Source: Micavibrio sp. UBA6139 (GTDB lineage Bacteria; Pseudomonadota; Alphaproteobacteria; Micavibrionales; Micavibrionaceae). Taken from it: a DNA stretch of 63,584 nt. Shown here in pieces: positions 46,064 through 56,600 of this stretch. The stretch lies in contig DIVF01000001.1 of the NCBI GenBank assembly GCA_002423285.1, forward strand, positions 1 to 63,584, in the 5' to 3' direction. The notes beneath the pieces are model-generated. The model did no database searches and was not told the origin of the DNA. It saw nothing but the letters and a program-made list of their open reading frames with translations. Position numbers and translations under genes: made by a program. The first letter of the stretch is position 1. Each line of letters starts with the position of its first letter.

Positions 46064-47692
46064 ATGAATACGCCCTTTCGCAGCGACCGCGAGGTCATGG
46101 AATATGATGTTGTCATTATTGGCGCTGGGCCGTCTGGCCTGTCCTGTGCGATCCGCCTGAAACAGGCCTCGCCGGACCTTGGCATTTGTGTCTTAGAAAA
46201 GGGTTCGGAAGTGGGGGCCCATCTGCTGTCCGGTGCGGCGTTTGAAACACGCGCCCTCACCGAACTGATCCCCGACTGGAAGGAAAAGGGCGCGCCCGTC
46301 ACCGTGGCCGCCAAACAAGATAAATTCCTGTTCCTGACCAAAACAGCCGCCATCCCCCTACCCAACCCGCCGCAGATGAACAATCACGGCAATTACATTA
46401 TTTCACTGGGCCAGCTCGGAAGCTGGCTGGCCGCGCAAGCCGAGGCACTTGGCATTGAAATTTATCCCGGCTTTGCCGCATCTGAAGTTTTGTACGATGA
46501 AAATAATATCGTGCGCGGTGTTGCCACCGGCGATATGGGCATCGGCAAGGACGGTGAAAAAACAGACCAGTTCCAAGCAGGCATGGAACTCCACGCGAAA
46601 CAAACTGTCTTCGCGGAAGGATGCCATGGGTCCCTGACCAAGACACTGATTGCGAAATATGATCTGCGCAAAAACGCAGACCCGCAAACCTATGGCCTTG
46701 GCGTCAAGGAAATCTGGGAGATCAAACCGGAATTGCACAGCGAAGGTCTCATCGTTCATACCATTGGCTGGCCGATGGATACGAAAACCTATGGCGGGTC
46801 ATGGATGTATCATCTGGATAATAACCAGATTTCATTGGGCTATGTTGTCGGTCTTGATTACCAAAACCCCTACCTGTCACCGTTTGAAGAAATGCAGCGT
46901 TTTAAAACGCACCCGGCCGTGAAAAAATATTTAGAAGGCGGCCGCCGCATTGCCTATGGCGCGCGCGCAATTGTTGAGGGGGGATTCCAGTCCCTGCCCA
47001 AGCTCACCTTCCCCGGCGGAATCCTGATTGGCGATACAGCCGGATTTTTGAACGTACCGAAAATCAAGGGCAACCACATGGCGATGAAATCGGGCATGGT
47101 GGCGGCGGATTCTTTGGTCACCTTCCTTGGCAATCCATCGGGCGATGAATGCACCGCCTATCCTGAGAATTTAAAGAAAAGCTGGGTATGGGATGAGCTG
47201 TACCGTGTCCGCAATATCCGTCCCGGTTTCCATTTTGGTTTGTTATTCGGTCTTCTCCATGCTGCATTCCAGACCTTCGGTGGATGGATGCTGCCCTACA
47301 CGCTGAAAAATCATGCCGATCATAAGCAATTAAAACGCGCCGCTGAATCTACCAAGATCGATTACCCGAAACCGGATGGGGTCTTTACCTTTGACCGCCT
47401 GACATCGGTGCGCCTGTCCAATACGATGCATGAGGAAAACCAGCCCGCGCATTTGAAATTGCGCGATGCCAGCATCCCGATTGGCGTCAACCTGCCTGAA
47501 TATGCAGAACCCGCCCAGCGTTACTGCCCGGCGGCCGTGTATGAAGTGGTGGAAGAAGCGGGTCAAAGGCGCTTTGTGATCAACGCCCAGAACTGCGTCC
47601 ATTGCAAAACCTGCGATATCAAGGACCCATCCCAGAATATCGACTGGACCACGCCACAAGGTGGCGGCGGGCCCAATTACACCGCCATGTAA
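46064..47692 (+). CDS. Electron transfer flavoprotein-ubiquinone oxidoreductase
   Basis: 542 residues. Passes electrons from ETF to ubiquinone during fatty-acid and amino-acid oxidation; monotopic inner-membrane protein. FAD-binding DVVIIGAGPSGLSCAIRL near the N-terminus. Ubiquinone-side region with GDTAGFLNVPKIKGNHMAMKSG. C-terminal [4Fe-4S] ligands CPAAVYEV and CVHCKTCDIKDP, then the terminal GGGGPNY. AGGAG precedes the start by 12 bases. No etfAB genes are in the window. Confidence 0.97.
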   Translation: MNTPFRSDREVMEYDVVIIGAGPSGLSCAIRLKQASPDLGICVLEKGSEVGAHLLSGAAFETRALTELIPDWKEKGAPVTVAAKQDKFLFLTKTAAIPLPNPPQMNNHGNYIISLGQLGSWLAAQAEALGIEIYPGFAASEVLYDENNIVRGVATGDMGIGKDGEKTDQFQAGMELHAKQTVFAEGCHGSLTKTLIAKYDLRKNADPQTYGLGVKEIWEIKPELHSEGLIVHTIGWPMDTKTYGGSWMYHLDNNQISLGYVVGLDYQNPYLSPFEEMQRFKTHPAVKKYLEGGRRIAYGARAIVEGGFQSLPKLTFPGGILIGDTAGFLNVPKIKGNHMAMKSGMVAADSLVTFLGNPSGDECTAYPENLKKSWVWDELYRVRNIRPGFHFGLLFGLLHAAFQTFGGWMLPYTLKNHADHKQLKRAAESTKIDYPKPDGVFTFDRLTSVRLSNTMHEENQPAHLKLRDASIPIGVNLPEYAEPAQRYCPAAVYEVVEEAGQRRFVINAQNCVHCKTCDIKDPSQNIDWTTPQGGGGPNYTAM

Positions 47693-47810
47693 CAGGGTTT
47701 TTGATGATTTAAGGGGCGATTCCGTAAATTTAACCGCTTAGGCCGTTGTAATCTCCTGTTAAGCCCCCAATTGTATAATTGAAGTAACGAAGCCGCATTT
47801 AGGAATCACC

Positions 47811-49646
47811 ATGAAGGTCAAGACCACCGCCAGCATTTTGTTCTTAGGGCTTCTAGCAACAGCAAGCGGCTATTATTACACGACGACGCATCACAAGAAT
47901 GCAGATGTGATGGGCGAAGGTTATGCCGTGTACCATGATAACTCCGCTGATCTGGCGATGATCCAGACAGCCAGTGGCGAAGTCCCGCATACCCACGACA
48001 AACCCATCATTCACCCGCCAAGCACCTTGGCCGGGGCTTACCTGTCCAGCCACTACGCGCAAAACCAGAATGACTGGGAACATGCAACGGCTCTGCTGGA
48101 ACGCATCTTGCAAAATGATCCCGATAATCAGGAACTGATCCGCCAGTCGATGATTCTGGCCGAAGGTGCCGGGCATCATGATCAAGCGGCAGAACGCGCC
48201 CAAAGCCTTTTGGATAAAGGATCAAAAGACAGCCTTGCTCATCTGATCGTCACCACACACGCGATCAAGGAAAAGCAGTACGAAAAAGCAATGCAAACGC
48301 TGGCATCCCTGCCAAAGGGTGACATGGTTGATTTTGTGGCTCCACTTCTTCGCGGTTGGGCGCAGGCTGGTCTTGGGAAATTTGATCCCGCGCCCTTAAA
48401 ACAATCAACGCTGCACGCTTATCACGGTGGCATGATTGCGTATTATTTGAAGCAGCCTTCGGCCACCGTTTTTTCCTTCGCGGAATCTATTCTGGCACCA
48501 AGCGGCCTAACCGCCGAAGAAGTTGAACGCGCCGCTGATCTGATGGCCATATCAGGCCACGAAAAGGACGCCGCCAATGTTTATAAGGCCCTGCAAGCCC
48601 AGCGCGGCGGGTCGGTTGAACTGTCCAAAAAAATCGCTGCTGTTGAAAGCAAGGGCGATATGAAAGACTTGGTGCAGGCGTTATCTGTTACAACACCGGC
48701 ACAAGGCGCAGGCATTGCCATCCTTGATCTGGCCCGCATCCTGTTCCAAGAAAAAAGCGATGGCAGCGCGCGTGTGTTCGCACAGATGGCATTGGACATG
48801 AATCCGCAAATGTTTGATGCGCGTCTTTTAATTGCGACATCTTATGCACGGTCCGGCCAGATTGATCTGGCCATTCGCCAGTTCCAGATGATCCCGGAAA
48901 GCAACCCGGCCTATTTATCATCGCAACATCAGGCGGCGGAGCTTTTGAATGAGGGTGGCCGCATGGATGATGCGGTGGCACGTTTGAACGCCCTGTATGA
49001 AACCCATAAAAACCCGGACTCGCTGATCCGCATTGGCGATCTGTATCGCAATAAGGAAGATTTCACCAAGGCGTTGGAATTATATGACCGCGTCATGGCG
49101 ATGCTGCCGCAACCTCTGCCGCAGGATTATTGGTATTTGCTCTATGCACGCGGCATGACCCATGAACGCCTCGGCAATTGGGAAAAAGCTGAGAAAGACC
49201 TGACCGCTGCGCTCGAGTTTCAACCGGAACACCCCTATATCATGAACTATCTAGCCTATGCCTGGGCGGATCAGGGGGTCAATCTCGATAAAGCCCTGAA
49301 GATGCTGGAAACAGCAGCCGCCCTGCGCCCGAATGATGGTTACATCACCGATTCATTGGGCTGGGCGCATTATAAAATGGGCCAGTATGAAAAGGCCGTG
49401 CCGTATCTTGAAAGTGCGGTTGAACTATTGCCATACGATTCCGAAATCAACGACCATCTGGGTGATGCCTATTGGCGCGTGGACCGCAAGGTCGAAGCCC
49501 GCTTTCAATGGGAACGCGCCAAAAACTATGCCAAGGCTCCTGAAAAAGGTGAAGCTATCGCCACCAAACTGGCCAATGGTCTGGATACGCCGGTTGTTAA
49601 AAAACAAGCTGCCAGCGAAATCAAAACCACACCGAGCAACGATTAG
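47811..49646 (+). CDS. Tetratricopeptide-repeat exported protein
   Basis: 611 residues with an N-terminal hydrophobic segment (TASILFLGLLATASGYYY) without lipobox, then a long array of TPR-like helix pairs from about residue 85 to 585. The best repeats are C-terminal (EHPYIMNYLAYAWADQG, NDGYITDSLGWAHYKMG, YDSEINDHLGDAYWRV). The same organisation is known in alphaproteobacterial periplasmic TPR proteins of unclear function located upstream of ispE. AGGAATCACC precedes the ATG. The stop is 14 bases before ispE, so they are cotranscribed. Confidence 0.88.
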   Translation: MKVKTTASILFLGLLATASGYYYTTTHHKNADVMGEGYAVYHDNSADLAMIQTASGEVPHTHDKPIIHPPSTLAGAYLSSHYAQNQNDWEHATALLERILQNDPDNQELIRQSMILAEGAGHHDQAAERAQSLLDKGSKDSLAHLIVTTHAIKEKQYEKAMQTLASLPKGDMVDFVAPLLRGWAQAGLGKFDPAPLKQSTLHAYHGGMIAYYLKQPSATVFSFAESILAPSGLTAEEVERAADLMAISGHEKDAANVYKALQAQRGGSVELSKKIAAVESKGDMKDLVQALSVTTPAQGAGIAILDLARILFQEKSDGSARVFAQMALDMNPQMFDARLLIATSYARSGQIDLAIRQFQMIPESNPAYLSSQHQAAELLNEGGRMDDAVARLNALYETHKNPDSLIRIGDLYRNKEDFTKALELYDRVMAMLPQPLPQDYWYLLYARGMTHERLGNWEKAEKDLTAALEFQPEHPYIMNYLAYAWADQGVNLDKALKMLETAAALRPNDGYITDSLGWAHYKMGQYEKAVPYLESAVELLPYDSEINDHLGDAYWRVDRKVEARFQWERAKNYAKAPEKGEAIATKLANGLDTPVVKKQAASEIKTTPSND

Positions 49647-49660
49647 GCGAAATTAGATCT

Positions 49661-50563
49661 ATGAGTGAATTTCGCCCCATCACCGTCTTTGCCCCGGCAA
49701 AGATCAATTTGTACCTGCATATTGCTGGACGACGTGAAGATGGATATCACGACTTGGATTCCCTTGTCGTCTTTGCCGATATCGGCGACCGTGTCACCAT
49801 TGAACCGGCCAGTGATTTTTCGCTGCGCATCAACGGCCCCTTCGCATCGGGCTTCACGGTTAAGGAAACCGATTCCAGCCCCAATTCCTCAAACCTTGTC
49901 GCCCGCGCCGTTTGGGAAATGTCACGCGCCGCGCGGCGTGACCCGAAATTCCGTGTGACGCTTAATAAGAACCTCCCTCTCGCCTCTGGCATTGGCGGCG
50001 GGTCGGCGGATGCAGCGGCGGTTATCTGGGGGATGATGTCCCTTTGGGGCCTGCCGCTGTCAACGCCGTGGCTGCCGGATTTAATGGCCAATCTGGGGGC
50101 TGACATTCCATCCTGCCTGCGCTGTGCCCCGGTACAAATGACCGGCATTGGCAATATTTTATATCCCATCGCTGATCTGCCCGAAATTCCGGTTGTGCTA
50201 GTGCATCCAGCAAAACATTGCCCCACCCCCGATGTCTTCCGCCGCTTCATGGGGCCAATGCGGGGCGAAGTTGATTTGCATGAAAACCTTTCCACACCCG
50301 ATGCCCTGTTAAATGAAATTAAAAAGCGCGACAATGACCTGACCAGTGCGGCCATTGAAATTGTCCCCGATATCGCCGTGGCCCTCAAATCCCTCGCCAC
50401 ACAAAAGAATTGCCTGCTGCACCGGATGAGCGGCAGCGGCGCAACTTGCTTTGGCTTATTTGAAACACCGGAAGATGCGGAACACGCGGCGGAGACCATT
50501 ACACTGGCCAATCCGGGATGGTGGGTCAGGACGGGAACAATCAATAGTCCGGAAAGATATTAG
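49661..50563 (+). CDS. ispE: 4-diphosphocytidyl-2-C-methyl-D-erythritol kinase
   Basis: 300 residues, GHMP kinase of the MEP isoprenoid pathway. N-terminal FAPAKINLYLHIAGRREDGYHDL, ATP loop LPLASGIGGGSADAAAV (near residue 105) and the C-terminal RMSGSGATCFGLF are intact. Cotranscribed with the TPR gene. Confidence 0.97.
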   Translation: MSEFRPITVFAPAKINLYLHIAGRREDGYHDLDSLVVFADIGDRVTIEPASDFSLRINGPFASGFTVKETDSSPNSSNLVARAVWEMSRAARRDPKFRVTLNKNLPLASGIGGGSADAAAVIWGMMSLWGLPLSTPWLPDLMANLGADIPSCLRCAPVQMTGIGNILYPIADLPEIPVVLVHPAKHCPTPDVFRRFMGPMRGEVDLHENLSTPDALLNEIKKRDNDLTSAAIEIVPDIAVALKSLATQKNCLLHRMSGSGATCFGLFETPEDAEHAAETITLANPGWWVRTGTINSPERY

Positions 50564-50571
50564 GATAAGAC

Positions 50572-50710
50572 AAAGGGGGCATTGCCCCCTTTAACCCCGG
50601 TCACTTTCTGATACGCCGCAGGTTAAATATCAAGCTCTGTGCAACCCTCAAAAAATGCTTATTGCCTGCGGCGCAAAAAGACCGGGGTCTTAGGGGGGCC
50701 ACGCCCCCTA
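50572..50710. repeat. Symmetric composite palindrome (copy B) between convergent genes
   Basis: Nested order: palindrome AAAGGGGGCA-T-TGCCCCCTTT (50572-50592), ACCCCGGT (50594-50601), GCCGCAGG (50615-50622), a 42-base core, CCTGCGGC (50665-50672), ACCGGGGT (50681-50688), and a second palindrome TAGGGGGGC/GCCCCCTA (50691-50710). Every element on the left has its partner on the right. It lies between ispE and the Sel1-protein gene. Confidence 0.75.
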
Positions 50711-50721
50711 ACCTTGTTCCC

Positions 50722-52794
50722 TTAGTCTTGCGGCATGCTGGCCGATGCGCTCAGTTCCGTTCCCATCATCCGCACCAGCAATTCTTCGCTTGGCTTTCCG
50801 GTGACAGCCAGCTTGTTGCGCGATTGATAGCTGCGAATGGCATCTTCGGTCTGTGGACCGCCCAGACCATCTGCCGGACCGGGGTAAAGACCAAAGCGGA
50901 TCAATTGTTCCTGAATCTGCGCGATCATTGCCTGATCGTTGCGAACTGAATTCAGCAAATTACGGCTATCCGCCGATGACAGTGGCGGGATTACGCGGGC
51001 AAGACTGGCCGGATCACCGGAAGCCTCTGGCGGCAATTGATCCTGCGCGGTCAGGCTGGCCACGGATGTTGTTTCAACCGGGGTTGGCGCAGCGGCCTTC
51101 TTGGCCGGGCCGGTGCCGGATAAATTATACACTGCGCCGTATTCACGCACGATACGGTCGATATCTGTTTTCTTGAGGCTCAAGGCCTTTGTAACGTGGT
51201 TCAGGGCCACGCGGGCTTCGGGGCTGTAATCAGCCGCTGTGCTGTACCAGAACACCGCTTCATTCATGTCCGGATCACCCAGCAAACCATTTTCATGGAT
51301 CAGACCCAGATTATAGGCCGCTTCCATCACACCACCACGGGCCGCGCGTTCAAATGATTTCGCAGCACGGCGCGGGTTATATTCGGTACCAATCCCTTCG
51401 ATCTCGGCAATACCCAGATTGTAATCAGCTTCTGGATGACCCAGCGCCGCAGCGGCACGGTACCAGCCAATGGCCTTACCAATATCGCGCTCAACGCCCA
51501 GACCCTGATGATACAAAACGCCCAAATTATAACGTGCATTGGCAATGCCGTTTCCGGCGGCTTCGGTAAACCAAAGGGCTGCGCGTTTATAATCTACGGC
51601 CACACCACCATGACCTGCCGTGTAAATCGCGGCCAGATCGTGTTGCGCTTCTGGGATTCCTTCAAAGGCTTTCTTTTCAATCGCCTTGATCGCATCAGGC
51701 AGTTTTGCATCGGCTTCGATACGTTCGACCAAAGGCGTTGCAGATTTGCTTTGGGTGCGGACGAATTCATCCACGGAAGCATTTTCCGATGTATTTATTT
51801 GCGCCCGTGGTGCGACCACAACAGGGGCCGGAATATCTTTCGCTACATCTGCAGCAGGCAGTGAAGCGGGCTGCACGAGGGTTTCAGGTAGGCTGGCTGC
51901 CTCAACATCTTTCGCGATATTTGGAATTTCTGCACTGATCGATGGTTCAATCTCATTCAACGCAGCAGCCACGGCATCAGGATCTGTATCCATCGCCGCA
52001 TTCATCGCATCTTCGCCGTATGGCGCGAGATCTTCTTCATGGGTGCTGATAATGGTTGGCAGCGACGCAGGGGCCGTGCCATAGGGGCTAACATAGATGT
52101 TATCACCAGTCGTCGTCGCAACTTCCGTTGACGGTACGGCGGTTACAGGGGCTTGTGGCCAGTGAATCAAAAGCTGGCTGATTGCCACACCACCGAGAAG
52201 ACCCGCAATTAAAAGGCTTCCCACCGTTGCAATACGTGCCTTGGTATTCATGGCCTTCCACCACGGCACCTGCGCGGACCCAACCCCTTGAACCGCGTCA
52301 TTGGCGGGGCCTTGTGGAATAGTGATGCCAACCAGCTTACCGGAATTGAGGGACTGGCGTGTTTCTTCAACAGCCGCCTCGATGCGTTCAATCTTGGTCA
52401 TCATCCGCACTTTATCTTGTGCCGTTTTTTCCAAGCGGCGGGCCAGGCGGTTTTGCAGGGCAATGGCTTCTTCGATTTGTCCGGTCAGGGCTTCGGCGCG
52501 TTTCAAACGCTCGGCACTGTCGCGGTAGAGGCGTTCTAAATTATTCTGACGCTCGATCAGCGCATCGGCCATGCTTTCCTTTTTGGAAATATTATCCTGC
52601 ATGGTCAGGAAAATGCGCTCGGCCTTTTCAGCACGATTTTCTAAATTGGATAGGATTTCACGGGTGTTTTCGATTTCTTCGCGTACAGCGATACGCTCGC
52701 GCTCGCTGCGAACCATACGGTCCCCCAGCTGGTTCAGTAGCGTTACAACCTGCGCAGCCTGCGCATCCCCTGTTTTGCGGGCATATCCTGACAT
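50722..52794 (-). CDS. PodJ-like polar protein: coiled coil, one membrane helix, Sel1 repeats, peptidoglycan-binding domain
   Basis: 690 residues. Cytoplasmic N-terminus (about 1-155) is a long coiled coil rich in Glu/Arg. A single membrane helix (IATVGSLLIAGLLGGVAI, near residue 200) follows, then an acidic Ala/Pro-rich periplasmic linker, four Sel1-type repeats (about 365-520; YKRAALWFTEAAGNGIANARYN, then YNLGVLYHQGLGV), and a C-terminal PG_binding_1 domain (LIRFGLYPGPADGLGGPQTEDAIRSY). This is the architecture of Caulobacter PodJ, which marks a pole, although shorter. A role in polar organelle placement is inference. No polar partners are adjacent. Confidence 0.82.
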   Translation of the reverse strand: MSGYARKTGDAQAAQVVTLLNQLGDRMVRSERERIAVREEIENTREILSNLENRAEKAERIFLTMQDNISKKESMADALIERQNNLERLYRDSAERLKRAEALTGQIEEAIALQNRLARRLEKTAQDKVRMMTKIERIEAAVEETRQSLNSGKLVGITIPQGPANDAVQGVGSAQVPWWKAMNTKARIATVGSLLIAGLLGGVAISQLLIHWPQAPVTAVPSTEVATTTGDNIYVSPYGTAPASLPTIISTHEEDLAPYGEDAMNAAMDTDPDAVAAALNEIEPSISAEIPNIAKDVEAASLPETLVQPASLPAADVAKDIPAPVVVAPRAQINTSENASVDEFVRTQSKSATPLVERIEADAKLPDAIKAIEKKAFEGIPEAQHDLAAIYTAGHGGVAVDYKRAALWFTEAAGNGIANARYNLGVLYHQGLGVERDIGKAIGWYRAAAALGHPEADYNLGIAEIEGIGTEYNPRRAAKSFERAARGGVMEAAYNLGLIHENGLLGDPDMNEAVFWYSTAADYSPEARVALNHVTKALSLKKTDIDRIVREYGAVYNLSGTGPAKKAAAPTPVETTSVASLTAQDQLPPEASGDPASLARVIPPLSSADSRNLLNSVRNDQAMIAQIQEQLIRFGLYPGPADGLGGPQTEDAIRSYQSRNKLAVTGKPSEELLVRMMGTELSASASMPQD

Positions 52795-53066
52795 GGACGT
52801 CCGTCACCATTCTTATGTGTTTGATTATGGTGAAGACTATACAGATTGCGGAAAATCAGTCCAAGGAAAACTTTCAAAACCATCCACCGCCTGTCCACAG
52901 ACCCAAAAACCCGCTAGAATCCGCCATTCTCACCCGGTGGACCACCCACCCCAGCCCCACAGAATGACGCCCGCAAAAGAACACGCCGAATCCCTTCGAA
53001 TCCAGTGACGAGGGGCTTGCTTTTCAGAATGCTCTTATGTAAGTTTCCCCCGGTTCTACGAACTAT

Positions 53067-53141
53067 TGGGGCGTCGCCAAGCGGTAAGGCATCGGTTTTT
53101 GGTACCGACATTCGGAGGTTCGATCCCTCCCGCCCCAGCCA
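53067..53141 (+). tRNA. tRNA-Gln (UUG)
   Basis: 75 bases including an encoded CCA. Acceptor stem TGGGGCG pairs with CGCCCCA, anticodon stem TCGGT/ACCGA (53092-53096 with 53104-53108) around loop TTTTGGT with anticodon TTG at 53099-53101, and T arm GGAGGTTCGATCCCTCC. A likely integration site given what lies downstream. Confidence 0.95.
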
Positions 53142-53183
53142 ACTCTGTAAGTCCTTGATATCACACGATAATTTGACGATTTT

Positions 53184-53207
53184 AGCCCCATTTACGGGGC
53201 TTTTTTA
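53184..53207 (+). terminator. Terminator of the tRNA-Gln transcript
   Basis: AGCCCC pairs with GGGGCT around ATTTAC and is followed by a T run; 42 bases after the tRNA end. Confidence 0.85.
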
Positions 53208-53297
53208 ATGGTCTTTTTGGGTTCCACTAGAGAAGCAAATTTCTCATGGCGAAAAGGCGATTTTGTTCTCTTTTTAGTGAGCCCGAGTGAAAACCGA

Positions 53298-53329
53298 TTT
53301 TCCCTGGTAACAGGGAAAATAACAGGGAA
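53298..53329. repeat. Small inverted plus direct repeat at the island edge
   Basis: TTTTCCCTG (53298-53306) and CAGGGAAAA (53311-53319) form a perfect 9-bp inverted repeat with a GTAA loop. TAACAGGGAA occurs twice in direct orientation (53308-53317 and 53320-53329). I associate AACAGGGAA runs of this kind with recombinase-flanking DNA in alphaproteobacteria; that recollection is not checked. Confidence 0.6.
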
Positions 53330-53373
53330 CTTTCAATCTTTATAAATGTGCAAAATGAGGATGAGATGGGTCG

Positions 53374-53637
53374 TTAGCGGACATCAAAGCTTTGATCAAT
53401 CAGGCGGTGTACATAACTCAGCCCAACACTTTCGCTTTTGGCAATCTGAGCAATCGTCTTTCCTTGAAAATGCATCTCGCGCCAGATGGTGCCTTTAACC
53501 CAATTTTTGATTTTATAGTCAGCCATATTGAATGGATCATCTTTTGCCAAAAATGATTGAGGGGCATCAATCATAATCACCACTTCGCACTCAAATTGTT
53601 CAAAAGAGCGCAATACATGGGGAGTCAGGCGACCCAC
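53374..53637 (-). CDS. Short HTH protein resembling the C-terminal end of a serine recombinase
   Basis: 87 residues. The C-terminal 45 residues (KGTIWREMHFQGKTIAQIAK, then ESVGLSYVHRLIDQSF) have the tryptophan helix plus helix-turn-helix of the C-terminal region of large serine recombinases (W..ML..G...TIAELA..E.V..SYV.R.L). The resolvase catalytic domain is absent, and the usual LAP.I motif after the HTH is missing. It is either a recombinase remnant or a small stand-alone DNA-binding protein. Position, 230 bases from tRNA-Gln and just 3' of the acquired operon, favours a remnant of an integration module. The start codon is ATG 53637. Confidence 0.55.
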   Translation of the reverse strand: MGRLTPHVLRSFEQFECEVVIMIDAPQSFLAKDDPFNMADYKIKNWVKGTIWREMHFQGKTIAQIAKSESVGLSYVHRLIDQSFDVR

Positions 53638-53668
53638 GGAAGTCGTGGTATTGACGACTGGGGTTGTA

Positions 53669-56600
53669 TTAAGCGCTCAGTAACGCTTCGCGCAAGCGCG
53701 CAACGCGCTGTTCATGATAGGTCATGACATCGACGAACTGACGGTCGATGGTGTTATGGGGGAAGGCCTTGGCCCGCTCTTCAGAAGCTGTATCGGTCCT
53801 CTCTTGTTGAGATTCCGCATTTTTTATCTGCTCTAAAAATTCTACAGCTTGGCGAAGATTGGTATAAGGCGGGGCAGAGTGCAGATTACCGTCCTGTGGC
53901 GAATCCACCACGTCCAAAGGCGCATTGGCTGGTGGGGGCACAAACAAATCAGTGGAGCGCTTGCCTAATAGCGCCAGAATTTCCCGAAGCTGGAAGGTGA
54001 TATTCTCACGCAAAACCTGCCAGCCTTCGGCATTATAGAAAGAGTGGTTTTGTGCCTGCTCGCCATTTAGAGAAGATCGCAGAAGATCCAGCGTGGCAGA
54101 GAATTCTTCTTCCTCAAGTTGTGGCAAAGGATCAAGGCCTGGGGCAGAGCCCGAAGTCGGCGACGGCGTGAAAGTATCCATTACATCGCTCACCTGAATT
54201 AAGAAGGATTGATCATACATCCCGCCATTGCCATCATCTGTCCGCACCAAAATAGTGAAAGATTGGTTGGCTTCATAATCGATATTCCCGGCTGTGCGCA
54301 GATCATTGCCGACAATCACGAATTTCCCGCCCGGATTGGTCACCAGAGAATAAATATGCATATCAGCAGGGTCTTCATCGGTTGTAGAAAAACTGCCAAT
54401 GGATGTACCTATAGCCGAATTTTCGACAATATAATTATCGGTTAAGGAAATCAGGGAAGGGACATCATTGATGTCATTGATATTGATTGTAACGCTCGTG
54501 GTGTCAAACAAACCGCCAGCATCTTGAACATGTAAATCGAGCGTGTAGGTATTGGTTACTTCGTAGTTGACAGAGCCCGCGAGAGTGATCTGGCCTGTTG
54601 TTGTATTTATGGCAAAAATGCCAGCGCCAGTTCCGCCTGTAATGGAATAGGTAAGAACGCTCCCTGTGTCCGGATCATTTGCCAGCGCTGTTCCGACAAC
54701 GCTACTGGTGGCAGAATTTTCATCGATGGCGTAGGGGCCGTTGAGACTATTGGAAACAATGGCTGTTCCGTCCCATTCAATAACATAGCCCCTTGAACCG
54801 GCGACATTGGTATCGTTCCATGATCCGTTGGTGCGAAGCTCTATACCGTCTTCATTGCCACCGCTATTGTTGGGCTCGCCACCACTCCAGTTTGCATATA
54901 GTCCATTCTGGCTGCTGCCCGCTGCCGCGCCCAGCCAGAACATCGTCCCGGCTTCGGGGCCAGCGATCCACCGCCATTCACCTTCGACGGTGGCATCCGA
55001 TCCGCCAATCCATGTGCCGCCCAGTATAAGAGATGTTACAAACGTGTTTTCAGCCGCACTGTTGATATTTGTGACGTATCCGGCCACGCCGTTCACAAGC
55101 GCCGCCGCCGCATTGGCCTGCGCTGTCGCAAGATTGGCCCCAGCGCTCACATAGCGGTAGAAATTGCCTGTGGCCACACTGTAATGCAAGGTTGGATCAC
55201 TGTTCAAAACACGCTGAACGGCATCAAAACTGGGAGCTTCGGCAACATCTGTAACATGAATGGTGATGGTGCGGCTGGTGAACAATGCACCGGCTCCGTT
55301 GTCCGTCGCGCGTATGGTCAGGTTGTAGGAAGATTGCAGTTCGTAATCGAAATAGGTTGTGTTGGCGATACGAATGGCCCCAGTGGCGGTATTGATAGAA
55401 AAGACATTTCCGGTGTTGCCTCCGGTGATTGAATAGGTGATGGTTTGGCCTGCATCCGGGTCAGTGGCGCTGACGCTGCCAACCACAGTATTGACGCCAG
55501 CATTTTCAGCCACGCTGAAAGGTCCTGTAACTGGTATTACGGGCACTTCGTTCACATCAGTAATATCGATGGTGATTGTTTGCGTATCGAATAGACCACC
55601 CACGTCTTCAACGCGTAATTCAAGCGTAAAGCTTGTGAGGGATTCATAGTTAATGGCTGCCGGATTAGTGACGGTAATTTCACCTGTTGTGGCGTTCACC
55701 GCAAAATGTGCAGCACCCGTTCCACCTGTGACAGAATAGATAATGGTATCGCCCGCATCAGCGTCGCGAGCGTGTACGAATCCGACGCTTTGGTTCATTA
55801 CAGGATTTTCAGCCAGAGTATAAGGCCCATTACCCAGAGCAGCCAGTACATCAGTACCTTCCCATTCAATAACGTAGGCGCGATTGCCGCCATTTACATC
55901 TGTCCACAAACCCGAGCCTAGCATCTCCAGAAAATCGGAATTGCTTCCATTATCCGGCTGTCCGCCTGACCAGTTGGTATAAAATCCAGGCTGAGCGGCA
56001 GCACCAATGGAAAATATTTGCCCACCTTCGGGTCCACTACCGTTCCAGATCCATTCACCTTCTATGGCGGCGTCTGTGCCGCCGAGCCACAAGGAACCGG
56101 CGCCAAGACCGCGCACATAGATATTTTCATCGCTATTGCTGATGGTGACCAAATGTCCAGAAACGCCGTTTAAAAGCGCGGCAGAGGCAGCGGCATTTGC
56201 TGCCCCATTGCCAACAGCTGTGGCTACATAGCGATAAAAATTACCCGTGTCCGGATTGTAACGAAGATATGGATTCTCATTTAGAAAAGATTGAGGGATA
56301 TCAAATGTTGGGGCCTCATTTATATCTGTGATATTGATCACGATATTGCGCGTAGAGGCTATATTTGCAAATCCATTGTCGCGCGCTTGCACCGTCAGGG
56401 TATAGGAATTGTCCCATTCGTAATTCAGATTCACTGTGCTGGCGATACGAATCGCTCCTGTCGTTGCATTGATGGCAAAAACATTGTCGGTATTTCCGCC
56501 CGTGATCGACCATGTGATGGTGTCGCCTTCGGCATCTGATCCGGTAACAGTGCCAACAACAGTATTAACAGCAGCATTTTCTGCAACCGTTAGCGGTCCT

